Positions 50,084-64,000 of a stretch of DNA of 64,000 bases are shown piece after piece (positions within the stretch are counted from its first letter, which is position 1; each line of letters begins with the position of its first letter). Below the pieces are notes generated by a model, which was given only the letters and a program-made list of their open reading frames with translations, was not told the DNA's origin and made no database searches. A program made the translations under genes and the position numbers. Origin of the DNA: Polyodon spathula (Eukaryota; Chordata; Actinopteri; Acipenseriformes; Polyodontidae); contig NC_054548.1 in NCBI RefSeq assembly GCF_017654505.1, positions 22,776,947 to 22,840,946 of the forward strand, written 5' to 3'.

Positions 50084-50796
50084 CAGTGCAAGAAGTTAAA
50101 CTGAGGACCAATATTCAGTCTCCAGTTTTATAACGCTGAGCTGGACTAAATACATATTAGTATAAGTTTTAACATCTCTGCTGACAGTAAGTTTAAAACC
50201 AGCAATAATGTATTCATGTCAGTCAGGAAAACTCTTAGAAAAGCAGGTAACGACAAGGCCAGACACAACCCCTCGAATTACTGGCCTGGATTTTAAACAT
50301 CTGCGGGAAACTGAGTACTGTCCCCTGACACAGCGGTCAGATTGGTGCGTAAAGTCTGGTTCGATCGTTAACTTAATCTGGCACGACTTGGACTCAAGGG
50401 TGTCCGACAACTAACAAAAACATATCTTGAGATCCAAAAGAATGAAAACGTACTAGAATATGTGTGCCTCGCATATAACGAGTTTACAAACTCACTTCAA
50501 GATCCAGGTTCAGTCTCCATCACAACTGCTCTCCTTACTTCCTTAGTGTCATTTGAAACTCCGCCCATCATCACAGTTTGTGCTCAGCCCTTTAGTTCCT
50601 AATGAGATGGCACTTTTGATGCAGAAATTCACAATAAACAAACATGTGCAGTTTATTTTTAATAAGCAAACAATGAATTCAATTAAATTAAATTTGGGAC
50701 TATATTACTAGTTACTGGTTTTGTCTTAATTTAAATGTGTTTTAATTATTTGTTGTTATTTTTCTTCCCACAAATGACAGGTAGCCGTGTTATAAG
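50084..50796. other. Non-coding stretch, nothing recognised
   Basis: Overlapping short frames on both strands (50208-50414 and 50219-50410) have no motifs. No repeat structure seen. Confidence 0.45.
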
Positions 50797-50935
50797 CGGT
50801 AAGTGTTATAAACCACTTCGGGCCATGCGGTTCCAATGATATATTCCACTTCTGGTGTGGTTAAAGGCCCTCAGCTGATGCCTCTGGCCTTATCACCACC
50901 CCAGGCGTGGTATATATCATCAGAACCTGAATATA
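50797..50935. mobile_element. Fold-back MITE
   Basis: The left arm (TTCCAATGATATATTCCACT, then TCTGGTGTGGTTAAAGGCC) pairs with the right arm (GGCCTTATCACCACCCCAGG, then CGTGGTATATATCATCAGAA) at about 75% identity. A short loop (CTCAGCTGATGCCTCT) lies at about 50870-50885. The outer bases (ACCACTTCGGGCCATGCGG) may extend the element leftwards. Non-coding hairpin, typical of a small MITE. Confidence 0.65.
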
Positions 50936-51730
50936 TAATTTTTGACTTGGCATGCATTTTTTTTTTTTTTTTTTTTACTAAAAAGTGCAACAAAAAAACA
51001 GTGTATTAGTATTCACTTTTAATAAAGGTATCCGCTACCCTTATATAACAAAACTATTTCCTGAGTTCATTTCTTTAAGTATAACACTCCATATAATGCT
51101 CCCCAAATCAGCACTGTTTATCACAGTTTTATTATTTGGTATTATAAAAGCTGCAAACATTAAAAATGTAGTCCTAAGTTTAGCAGTTGACCTTTTTTTA
51201 AAAAAAAAAAATTCTGCATAGCCTAAAGTTATTAAACCCAGATGAAGGTCTTAGCCAAATTCAGATTTTGTGTATAATCTACTTATAAAGGTGCGTCTAT
51301 TCTATTCTATGTTCACTGCTGCTTTTTGAAATGATGTGTTTCTAAGTTAAAACCTTTAATAATTGTAATGTTTAGTTTGCTTTAAAAAAAAATAAAAATA
51401 AAGGATTATGATACCCTACAAAAATGACTTATTCATATAGCTGTCATAAGTGGTTTGTACTTATGATTCAAAGACACTGGAGAGGTTAAAATAACCACAT
51501 TGTAAAGTATCACAATAAACAGCCAAACTTTAAACTAAGGGGTCATTAGCTCTAAATTGATGATAAAATACTCTGTGTGGTCTCAGACAGGTACAGTATT
51601 TGGATTGTTGAGTGACTTATGATTGCAGATGGCTCTCAATTAGGGTTTTGGTGGTTGTTGTCAAATGATAACATTCCTGTTGGCATGAGTTGGCTTGCTG
51701 GATGCAGATTACGTTTGGTGTGTGCGAGTG
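50936..51730. other. Non-coding stretch, nothing recognised
   Basis: AT-rich sequence with T and A runs (near 50959-50976 and 51200). Confidence 0.5.

Positions 51731-55334
<3,604 letters not shown>

Positions 55335-55419
<85 letters not shown>
55335..55419. repeat. (ATT)n microsatellite
   Basis: About 28 ATT units. Confidence 0.97.
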
Positions 55420-57815
55420 GTATTTTTATTATTATTATTTAATTTTTTTTTTACTCTAGAGCAGTCGTTACCTTGAAAGCACAGAAGAAGGATGCCGTTG
55501 CTTCATTATTGTATGCAGCTTCATTTTATTTTGAGAATGTCTTTATTCACCAAGCTTTACAAGTAAAAAATGTTTTAAAAAACACTGTCATAAAATAAAA
55601 GGAGGGGGTCAGAGTATTGTGTGTTGATTGCAGTGTTTAGTGGTGCTGTTATGGGTCACAACCATTGCTTTACAATTGAGTTTCCTTGGATGGCTATGTC
55701 TACCCCATCAAGCTAATGGAATGTATTAAGTTGACGGAATGCTATTCTCTTTTGCATGTGGGCAGTTTTAAACACCTATCTATGCTGGGGTTGATAGTGC
55801 CTGGGGAAAGGTCAGGGTAGGGTCGGAAGTTATGCAATTCATTACTAATTTCTCCGATAAAGCAGCAGTGGATCTGGTGCCTCAGAAACAAGTCATGCAG
55901 CAGTCTTACACTGCACAGAGATTTGTTTCCATTGCCAGGAGCATCGATGGGTGAAAGAAAGCAGAAACTCAATTCAAGGTTTTATTCACAAAAAAAGATT
56001 TGTGGAGAGATTAATGAGTTCTTTTTTAAATGACACTGATATTTGAGTCTTATGATTAACACACAAATCAATTAAAATAAACTTTTCCTCAAAGGACAAT
56101 GGTCTGTCTATAAGGGAGGAATTTTGCCCACAAGTGACTAAGAAAAATTAAATATTTACTCTGGAGCTACAAAGGGTGTAGTTGTAAAAATGAACTTGTC
56201 TGTTGCCATACATTTTTCATTTAGGTCCTTTTATGAAATGTTGCTGATTTTTTCCTGCATGGCATATATTGTCTAATGTGAGTGCCATCTTTAAACAATA
56301 TCATATTTAAATTTATCACATCTCATATTGCTACACAGCATACTAAACACTGAAGTTGTTTAGAGACCCTTCCATAGTAAATGTCACTTGTAGGCTATGT
56401 TAACAATTTTTGGTGGTAGCCACGAGTGGAATTTCTGTAAGACTCAGTCTCTGAAGGTTCCAGGTTTGATTCTATTCTGCTTCTGTAATGCTTCACAGCT
56501 AGCACCAAACCCTAGAGTAGTGTGCTTCATGAAGGCATCTTGAAAAGAAAAGGCTGCCTTAATAGCATTATGTATTTAATAAAACACCCTTTCCAGTTCT
56601 CATTTGTCATAAATAGCTTTAGTTTGGACCAAAACTACCAGCAGGCAATTTAAAATAATGAATGCTAAGTCAAAATGCTACCTGCAAAGGAACACAGATG
56701 CATTTATTCCACAGTGAAAGAATCAGTTAGGATTCAACATTTCAGCTGCCAAACTGCTTCTCACTAATTTGAAAGGCAAGCTACTTATGATATATTTATC
56801 ACATGCATGCCCTAATTTCAATCAAAAGGCAATATATTGCCCTTGTGGTCTTAACAAAATACAATATGTATATTTTCAACAGATTAAACGTCATAGGTTT
56901 GCAAAAAAAAATGTGAAAGACCTACTGTTTTTTTTTTTTTAAATATCACTGGAGCTTTTCTGTTATGCAAGGAAAATTGATGGAGCTTGAAACAACTGAG
57001 TTTTCTGCACTTTAATCCCAGTTGGGGAGACACGTTAAAATTAGGGTTTTAAACTTAAGGTAAAAGGCCTGTAGGCAAAAGTCAAGGAACAATCGGTTTA
57101 AAAGAATGCAAGTTATTTCCTAAAGACCTTATTGACATAAAAAATGAACAATCCCATTTCTTTTAAAGAGTTGCAACTTCATCTCCAATTAGAGAACTGC
57201 CTGTAACTTGGTTGTTTGGCAGCACATGATTTCTCTTAGCAGTTTGCAAGTTTCTATGGTTGAAGACTACAGCTAGCAAATGTCTCTCTTTTCAGCATTG
57301 GTTAATGGAACCATGGAGCTAACTCTGCAATTTTAACAACCCAGCCTGCTCTGTTCAGCATATCATTTTACACATTCACCCCAGGGTTATAAGCAGACAC
57401 TCCCTTAATTACTTCACTGAGGTGATGGAGGTAGGAGCAGGTAACCGAGCCAATCAGACTAAAAGAGCAAATGGTTAATCCGAGGTATGAGGAACATGCT
57501 GCATAAGGAGCTGTCAGCCCTACTTAGATCAGATCCCAACTGAATGCACTACAAAAATACATATGCCACCATCTGGGAGGGAAATTCCTTTATCATTAGT
57601 CAATATTTTTTAGTTATTCAAGATATAATAATGATTTATTAAAACAATGATTTATTTGGGTCTCTGGCAGTCCAACTGACACATACTTTTAAATCATGGA
57701 AGGTTGGTTACTGATAAACAAAACCTCCCAAAGCAAATGTCTATAATGACTCCACCAAGTCACCAAATAATATGTATGTGAAAGTGAGATTGAAAAAAAA
57801 AAAAAAGACACTTGA
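55420..57815. other. Non-coding stretch downstream of efnb2
   Basis: No gene recognised. The part at 57140-57480 is repeat-free and contains several homeodomain-like TTAATTA/TAATTA-type words and balanced base composition. It could be a conserved regulatory segment near efnb2, but this is an impression only. An A run lies at 57794-57806. Confidence 0.4.
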
Positions 57816-57819
57816 GGTA

Positions 57820-58737
57820 ATATATCCATAGGAAAAACATTTTATTGAAAAACAAATTTCAGTTTGCAACAGACTTGTGGAATGTGACTTCTCATTTTCG
57901 ATTTTTTTCTTTTTTCCCTGGCATTATAACTGCAGTGTGGAACTAAAGCAATCTAGAATCCATGACAGGCAAAGTAAAACAAGGAGAAGAAAATATTTAT
58001 AAAAACTCAAGCATAATACTGTGTTACTTACAAACTGGACAATGAAAATTAAATAAATATTCATGGTACACGCGTATGGCACAAATATGCAGCAGTCAAA
58101 TTTGGCAACTATTTATTTTCCATTTTTTAACCAAATATTTAAAACAGTGCAAACAGGGGAAAATGACACTGCTTTTAAAGGATATAGCTAAAATACATAG
58201 CAAAAAAAATCAAATTTTATACAAAACATCTTATAAAACCATTTCATTATTTAGACAAGCTGATTACCAAAATTATGTTTTGCTGTGTTTATTTTATTTT
58301 CTAAAAAGGTGAATAAGGCTATCGCAACAACCCATTTTCCATTTACAATACAAACGTTAACATATTTACATCTTTCACTACTAATGTACGGTGCAAATTT
58401 CAAAGTCAGGTGACTAGGGATGACCATACAAGCAAGGCATTTACAGTAACAGTCTGAAGTCTTAACTAACTTCAGATTAAAAGAAACTAGTTAATACGAT
58501 TGTCATATTCTGCACCAGACTTGCAGCAACCACAACACTGATATTTCAATTGATTGCAGGTTGCAGTTCATTAAATTCACAGTTTACCTCATAACCACAA
58601 CACAGCCAAATGATGTTACATAAAGAACTGCTTCAGAAAAACAAACAAAAAAAAACTTAAATAATGAACAGCAGATTCTAGCTACCTTTTATAATTACCA
58701 GAGGTTTAAGAACACTTTTCACAGGTATGCAGATTAA

Positions 58738-58773
<36 letters not shown>

Positions 58774-60589
58774 GCATTTGTGCAGTACTTGGCAACCATG
58801 ACAACGCATACAGAGCCATGAAGTGCACATGTTCTATTCTACTTCTTGGTCAATGTAATTTTCAGGTTCATGAAGTAGTCGAAGTCATAATTTCTGTAAC
58901 GGTTCATTTATGCAAGTATTCCTTTGAGAATTAGGAATATTAAAATAGCTACACTTTTATTCCCATTCCAGAATACAATGATTTTGTTGTTATATTAAAA
59001 CAGGACTTTTGTTAAAAGACAAGTATCTTACATTACACAAGGGTGCCCAATTTAAAAAAAACTATTCTCATTTATTTGAACTGATAAATGATGAAAATAC
59101 TACTCAACATTAGACAAATGAAACACAATGACCATAAATGCCAGAACACCTTGCTATTGTTTAATATACAATGAAGATTCATTTCCTGATATTCAGGGGC
59201 TTGTGTTTCCTCATCTCCTGCAACTGGAGACAGCACAAGACTGTTATTTTTGCTCAGATTAGTTATTTTTGGAACAGGGCTATATTTTCCCAGGGGCATT
59301 GTCCAATGTTTCTGTATGGTTTTCTTTTAAAAAACAAAAAAGGCAGCTGAGACTTTCAAATTGTTAAAAAACAGAAAGGGTTTTAATAACCTAACTTGCA
59401 TAATGTGCATTTACTGATATACAATATTACATTTTCATACCACAAGTCATGTGCTCTAATCGCCTACCATAAATAAATTTTTTCCCCCCCAACTTTTCCA
59501 TTTGCAAAACAAATTGCAGGCATTATGTGCTTTACAGTTGAACAGAGCACCAATGAACTGCTGTGAAACATACTACCTGCACCAGAATAGCTTCACAGAA
59601 CAGTCAATTTAGTACCTAAGTCTGCTTCAGTAGCTCCCCAAAGACCAGGGTTCTTCAAACAGCTGTAAGGCAGTTCAATTTCTTATTGCCTGTACCTACA
59701 GTTACACCTGCCATGCCAATACGCCCCCAGTGAGACACACTGGGTCAACTCCCCTTTCTCTCCTTCCCTTGCACTTCAGTATTCTACCCTGTAGGTGCAT
59801 TGTAGTGATCGACTATAATTCTACAATAATAAATATTCAAAGTGCAGCAGCTTCCATCTTCAGCTGTTGTTGCTGTGTTCTTACCTCCGCTCCATCAAAG
59901 TGCTACCTGTACTGTTTAAGGTCACATGTCCGAGCAGTAGCACACGACTGCTTCTTCAAAATAAACTCCTTTCCTTGATCCAGTTATCACTAACCTCAGG
60001 CTGGAGGTCTTACCCCGATTTCCTACCACTACACGCCATTTTCCATTCTAGTGTGGCTGTTGTGTAGCACGCATGATGAACACATGCAAACAATAGTGTT
60101 AATACGCATTTTCAGTGGTGTGGTTACAAAATTGAAAAGGAAATGAAATATAAATCAGGCATTCAGGTAACCGTAGTTGGGATAACAGTGGTAGACTTAA
60201 AGAGGGGGGGGGGGGGGGGGATGAAGAGCTAACTACATTTAAATTAAGTATGACAAAAGAAACGACTTAAGTAATGTTCTGGAGTTAAGTACAAGGGTCC
60301 CCAGAACCTTGTATACCTCAAAAACATCCATTTCTGATTATATTCCCCAGAATGGCATATAAACTGAAGAGACAAAAACATTGTAATGAGTTAATTTCAG
60401 CCAATCCTCCAGTTTTAGTGAACGCAAATAAACTATTACTGTGGCAGTCCACTGAATGCTTCTCTCATGGTAGTTTCTTAGTCATTCATAGTGCACAAGG
60501 AGCCACCAAAAGCCCAACCACAAAAGCAGCAGGCTAGGAATTCTCCATTCTAACATTATATGAACCCTCAAAGAGTTTAAACTGCCGAT
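57820..60589 (-). other. efnb2: efnb2 3' untranslated region (inferred)
   Basis: From the stop codon at 60590-60592 the transcript probably continues leftward for about 2.77 kb to a poly(A) signal at 57841-57846. The length is of the order known for ephrin-B2 messages, which have long 3'UTRs. The sequence is AT-rich with a poly-A run in the mRNA sense (plus-strand T at about 58739-58770) and a C run (plus-strand G at 60204-60220). Several nearer TTTATT words on the plus strand could be used as alternative poly(A) signals. The end point is an inference. Confidence 0.55.
57841..57846 (-). terminator. Candidate distal poly(A) signal AATAAA for efnb2
   Basis: TTTATT on the plus strand reads AATAAA on the minus strand. 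Cleavage would be expected some 15-25 bases further left, around 57820. It is chosen because it is the last good signal before sequence that no longer looks like the UTR. Confidence 0.45.
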
Positions 60590-60990
60590 TCAGACTTTGT
60601 AGTAAATGTTCGCCGGACTTTGAGGTGGCATCTCTTGAACAATATAAACTGGATGCCCATAGTCTCCACTGACTTTCTCGTAGTGAGGGCAGAACACGCT
60701 ATCCGCAGTCCTAAGTGGGATGATAATGTCACTGGGTTCAGAGCCGTTGTTGTTGCCACCACGTTTGGGTGTGGCGAGGGTGCTGAGAGAGAGTGTGGCA
60801 GTGTGCTGTGGCGAGTGTTTTCTGTGTCTCCTCCGGTACTTCAGCAGGAGGACAACCAGCATGATGATGATAATTATGAAGATGACGCAACCCGAGGCAA
60901 TCCCTGCAAACAAGGCCACTTCAGATCCAATAATGCTTGAGGATTGCCCTGCCGTTGTATTGTTGTCACCCGTGTTTGGTCCTTTACCTC
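60590..60990 (-). CDS. efnb2: Ephrin-B2, last coding exon (exon 5): transmembrane and cytoplasmic tail
   Basis: Ephrin-B2 is a membrane-bound ligand for EphB and EphA4 receptors. It signals in both directions during vascular, neural and boundary development. The exon encodes about 134 residues. It opens with a short Gly/Thr/Ser-rich stalk, then one transmembrane helix (about 60842-60919, [14 protein letters not shown] onward). A basic stop-transfer KYRRRHRKH follows. The cytoplasmic tail contains the conserved segments [49 protein letters not shown] and the C-terminal YYKV, a PDZ-binding motif. Tail tyrosines are phosphorylation sites in ephrin-Bs. [10 protein letters not shown] and TADSVFC distinguish ephrin-B2 from B1 and B3. 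The acceptor AG precedes 60990; the phase matches exon 4 (one base carried over). The stop is at 60590-60592. Confidence 0.97.
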
Positions 60991-61577
60991 CTGAAAACAA
61001 TAAGAAAAAAAGGAAGTTATAGAAATGTTTAAAGCAATTAATCACTCAAGGCATCTGAAGCTGACTGACAGGAATGTACTCTCACTTTGAACACTAAATC
61101 TGGCTGCTGAACTTTGACAAACCAATTACTTTGTTCAGAAGCTATATGCAAACAGGAGTCCGCAATCAATATTAAACACTGGGGGTCTCTTGGACTTCAT
61201 GTCCCCATTCCTACCCAAGCAGGGCTATTTGTTTTCCTACACTGCCATCAATCAAATGGAAAGCAATGCAGATGACAGGCTATCTTTGATGTATGCCTCA
61301 AATAACAGATGCAGGCTTAGACCACATTGTAGACTGCTGAAACAAATTCACAGGACAGGATCCTTCGTGATCACAAACCTGAACAGTTTGCATATGTAAA
61401 ACTAGCTTTTAAAACAAACTTTTCTTTTACTTTTTAAAAAAACAAAACAGAAGGGTAAGCATTAGCAATCTAGGTTTTATTTTCAAGAACATTGTTTTCT
61501 TAATTGGTCTTAAAGAAAAGTGACCCTTTTTGCCTTCACACAAATGGAATACTTCATCCAAGGCCAATCCTTCAGAG

Positions 61578-61645
<68 letters not shown>

Positions 61646-62265
61646 TTTAAACATAAAATATTTAAAATGTAAGATATCAAGAGGGATGGATTAACAGCTT
61701 TCCACTTCCTGATAGTTTATACAATTATAGTAGGAATATGCTGCCGAAGACACTTAATTCACATGACTCTGATCCCCACATGTGCTCACCTGAAAAAATT
61801 GCTGATGCCTGCTAGAAGGATGCCAAAATAGATTTACCGGCAAGCTAGCGAATACGCAACCATTGTAAAAGTTATTTAATTGTCAGTTCAATAGCAACTA
61901 CTGCAGTGATTTCAGATTATTTTTATTGTGACCATTTAAAGAGGTTTCAATAAAAATCAACTGCAGAGCATTTACAATTTTGATATGTAAAGCCTGGGAA
62001 ATGTTTAAAAACAATCCACATAGTGCCCTTAGCTACCAGAAACTAGTAACAGTCTGAAACTTCAATGATTCAACTAAACAAGATAACCATCTGTTTAAGC
62101 TCCCACGCAGCATAAATAGTTAGCAGAGATAAGATTCACATTTGCAGTCTCCAGCTTTGCGCCACATTTTTCTACACCACGTGTGATTTTAAATGTGTTC
62201 TCTACATCCCTGGGCTTATACAAGTTGCACTAGTTAACTCAGATATTAAATGTATAAATGTTTAC
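60991..62265 (-). other. efnb2: efnb2 intron 4
   Basis: A GT donor directly follows exon 4 and an AG acceptor (TTTTCAG) precedes exon 5. It contains an (ATT)n array at 61579-61641. No other feature recognised. Confidence 0.9.
61579..61641. repeat. (ATT)n microsatellite in efnb2 intron 4
   Basis: About 21 ATT units. Confidence 0.97.
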
Positions 62266-62385
62266 CTTGGTTTTCATCTACACCCGTTTCAGATTTATTT
62301 GTAGAGCCTTTCCCAACATTCTCAGTGTCTTTTGTTGGAGACTTTGTCGGGCTGTTATCTTTTGATGATCCTGGGTCATTAGGAT
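62266..62385 (-). CDS. efnb2: Ephrin-B2 exon 4: extracellular stalk
   Basis: This 120-base exon encodes about 39 residues plus split codons at both ends. It starts PNDPGSSKDNSPTKSPTKD and ends TGVDENQ. The segment is rich in Ser, Thr, Asn, Lys and Pro, with no cysteine. It is the flexible juxtamembrane linker between the folded receptor-binding domain and the membrane, a part that varies much between species. Splice sites are canonical: TTTCCTCAG before the exon and GTAAAC after it. Phase is 1 at both ends, so exon skipping would keep the frame. That would give a form with a shorter stalk, but there is no direct evidence that it occurs. Confidence 0.93.
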
Positions 62386-62936
62386 CTGAGGAAAAAAAAA
62401 ATAGTTTGTTTTAATGTAACATCATTAAGCATTATTCTTTAGAAGGAATCTTGATGTTGTTCTAGAAGGGGAATAAAGCATGCAGACAAAATGCAGGTCT
62501 CACAGGGGCTGTATGGTGGGGAGAGTGAGATGTACAATGTTAATTCAAGGTTGACAGATTCCTGCATGGCATTTGTCTTTATAACCCAAGTATGCGACTG
62601 TGGTGGTCATTTCACATGTTAAGAGAGCAGGACCATCTGCAGGAACGACAGGAAACCTTTTCACGTGACATTTCAATTTCATAAAGCAACTTGACAGACT
62701 GTAGCAGAGATTGCATGCTGGAAATATAACAAAATCTCTTATCTATTGAAAAAAAAAAGTATCACCTTTTTAAAAAAACATAAAAAATGATACAAAAACC
62801 TGTTACTAGCCAATGCTATTGAAAGTAGTTTACACTAGGGGTCTAAGAGGGCAAGTGGAGCACATTAATCTTATATGAAACAATTTCTCACTTCAATACA
62901 ATCCAAACAAAAGTAGATTTGATATATGATGCTTAC
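62386..62936 (-). other. efnb2: efnb2 intron 3
   Basis: Bounded by a GTAAGC donor after exon 3 and a TTTCCTCAG acceptor before exon 4. About 550 bases; only A/T runs seen inside. Confidence 0.9.
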
Positions 62937-63029
62937 CTTGCCCAACTTTCATCATGATCTTCATAGATCTGAATTTACAGACACCGCCATCTTGATTTTC
63001 TAGGCCTGCCATTGTTCCATTTGAAGTAG
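62937..63029 (-). CDS. efnb2: Ephrin-B2 exon 3: end of the receptor-binding domain
   Basis: This 93-base exon encodes TSNGTMAGLENQDGGVCKF followed by RSMKIMMKVGQ. This is the end of the ephrin cupredoxin-like domain, with the conserved cysteine in GGVC and the closing strand KI.MKVGQ. The human counterpart has the same layout. The phase carries one base (G) into exon 4, where it makes an Asp codon. The acceptor is TATTTCAG and the donor is GTAAGC. Exons 1 and 2, encoding the signal peptide and most of the receptor-binding domain, must lie to the right of the window. Confidence 0.95.
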
Positions 63030-64000
63030 CTGAAATATATCAAAGAAAATGGAGGAAACTAATTAAGAAATAATATTACATGGATGAATTAGCTCTTGGC
63101 TTATAAATATTATACAGAAAAGCTAAAGATTGAAAGCCATCAAAAAGATGCTAACCAATATTGGCGGCATTTGTCAATCTATGTAAAAATGGCCAAGCCA
63201 TATTTTTTGTACCAGTAGATTAACTTATTTTATACTCCACTGCAGATTGATATGCCAAGGAACAAGATAAATGCATTTCCATAGATATGCCTCCATACAA
63301 TTACCATGGATTTTCTTCTAGTAGGATCCCCTAGATTTTATTTTTTACTTCAAGAAGCTTTTGCAATTTAATCTAAGTAATGGGCAAGGACTTAAATGAC
63401 ACGTACACCAAGACAGCCAAAATAATGAAGTCATGCATTTTTTATGTGAAACAAAATCAATACATCAAATATATCCATGGAGAACATGAACTCGCAAGCT
63501 ATTGCCAAGAACAGCAAAATAGCAGACAAATAGGTATAATGTTTACATTTGAACCGAGTTTCAGAATTAAACTGGAAATGGAATTTATTAGATCTGTGGT
63601 GCTTTGGCCTTATGACCTCCAACTACAAAAGTCCAGCTTGTCCATGCAACTCGCACCTTAAAAGAAAAAAAAAAAACTTAAACAGCTTTAACTACGAGGC
63701 AAATCATCTGTTGGCGAGTGGAGAAGGGACTTTTCCTACCATTAATACCTGTTGAAAGCTCAGAGTGTAACAGTTAACCACAAGTGTTAGTTCAAAGTAC
63801 CCTCAGCTGAACACAGCTATACTGAAGACTGATCACTTGGTGTAAATGCACCATACCACCCCCTCCCCAAAATTGCCTTTACATCTCAAGATGGTGTTCT
63901 GGTTACAGGACTCGCATGCCATTAGCACAATAAATCATTTTGCTGCATGTCTGCAATGAAGCTGAAAATAATAATGTCCCCGTGTTTTGCAAACAGATGT
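63030..64000 (-). other. efnb2: efnb2 intron 2 (partial)
   Basis: From the exon 3 acceptor to the window end, no further ephrin exon is recognisable. The short frames at 63380-63755 have no motif. Exon 2 is expected beyond 64000. Confidence 0.75.

Noticed and set aside
60620..61022. Plus-strand frames opposite efnb2 exon 5
   Set aside because: Shadows of the conserved ephrin-B2 tail on the other strand.

Overview
This is vertebrate, almost certainly ray-finned-fish, nuclear DNA. It is AT-rich and full of TA, TG/CA, AAT and AAG microsatellites. It carries a fish-type collection of transposons (Tc1, Harbinger, hAT, DIRS, CR1, L2) and one intron-containing gene. The CR1 3' end motif (GGGCCGAATGGCCTCCTCTC, then TTATGTTCTTA) and the mix of CR1, L2 and DIRS resemble what I recall of non-teleost fishes such as sturgeon or paddlefish. 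That placement rests on memory, not on a search.

The only recognisable host gene lies at the right end on the minus strand: the last three coding exons of ephrin-B2 (efnb2). They are exon 3 (62937-63029), exon 4 (62266-62385) and exon 5 (60590-60990). Splice sites and phases are consistent throughout, and the protein ends in the PDZ-binding YYKV. A 3'UTR of about 2.8 kb probably runs to a poly(A) signal at 57841-57846. Exons 1 and 2 lie beyond position 64000.

Positions 1-57800 hold no gene I can recognise and look like the gene-poor flank downstream of efnb2. Mobile elements are scattered through it. From left to right: a hAT transposase remnant (502-744); a dispersed repeat beside TA arrays (2451-2792, second copy 19413-19854); a TTAA-bounded MITE (3940-4228); a fold-back element (7307-7429); a TIR element holding a self-complementary CA/TG array (10162-10841); an L2-type tail (13640-13715); a decayed DIRS tyrosine-recombinase retrotransposon (13716-17290, minus strand); a Tc1-like transposon inserted in a TA microsatellite (17739-19333); and a nearly intact 5'-truncated CR1 LINE (25141-28110, plus strand).

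Further right: an L2 fragment (31542-31840); a roughly 600-bp near-perfect palindrome (33902-34498); a cluster of remnants at 36.5-39.9 kb (pogo-like, Tc1, Harbinger, a long-TIR MITE, a CR1 tail); a TIR element (44988-45581); a recent tandem duplication (49105-49371); a second Tc1 lineage (49692-50083); and another fold-back element (50797-50935).

The window therefore shows a developmental signalling gene next to a large, transposon-filled, apparently non-coding flank. I found no RNA gene, CRISPR array or bacterial-type operon. Boundaries of elements without clear terminal repeats are approximate.
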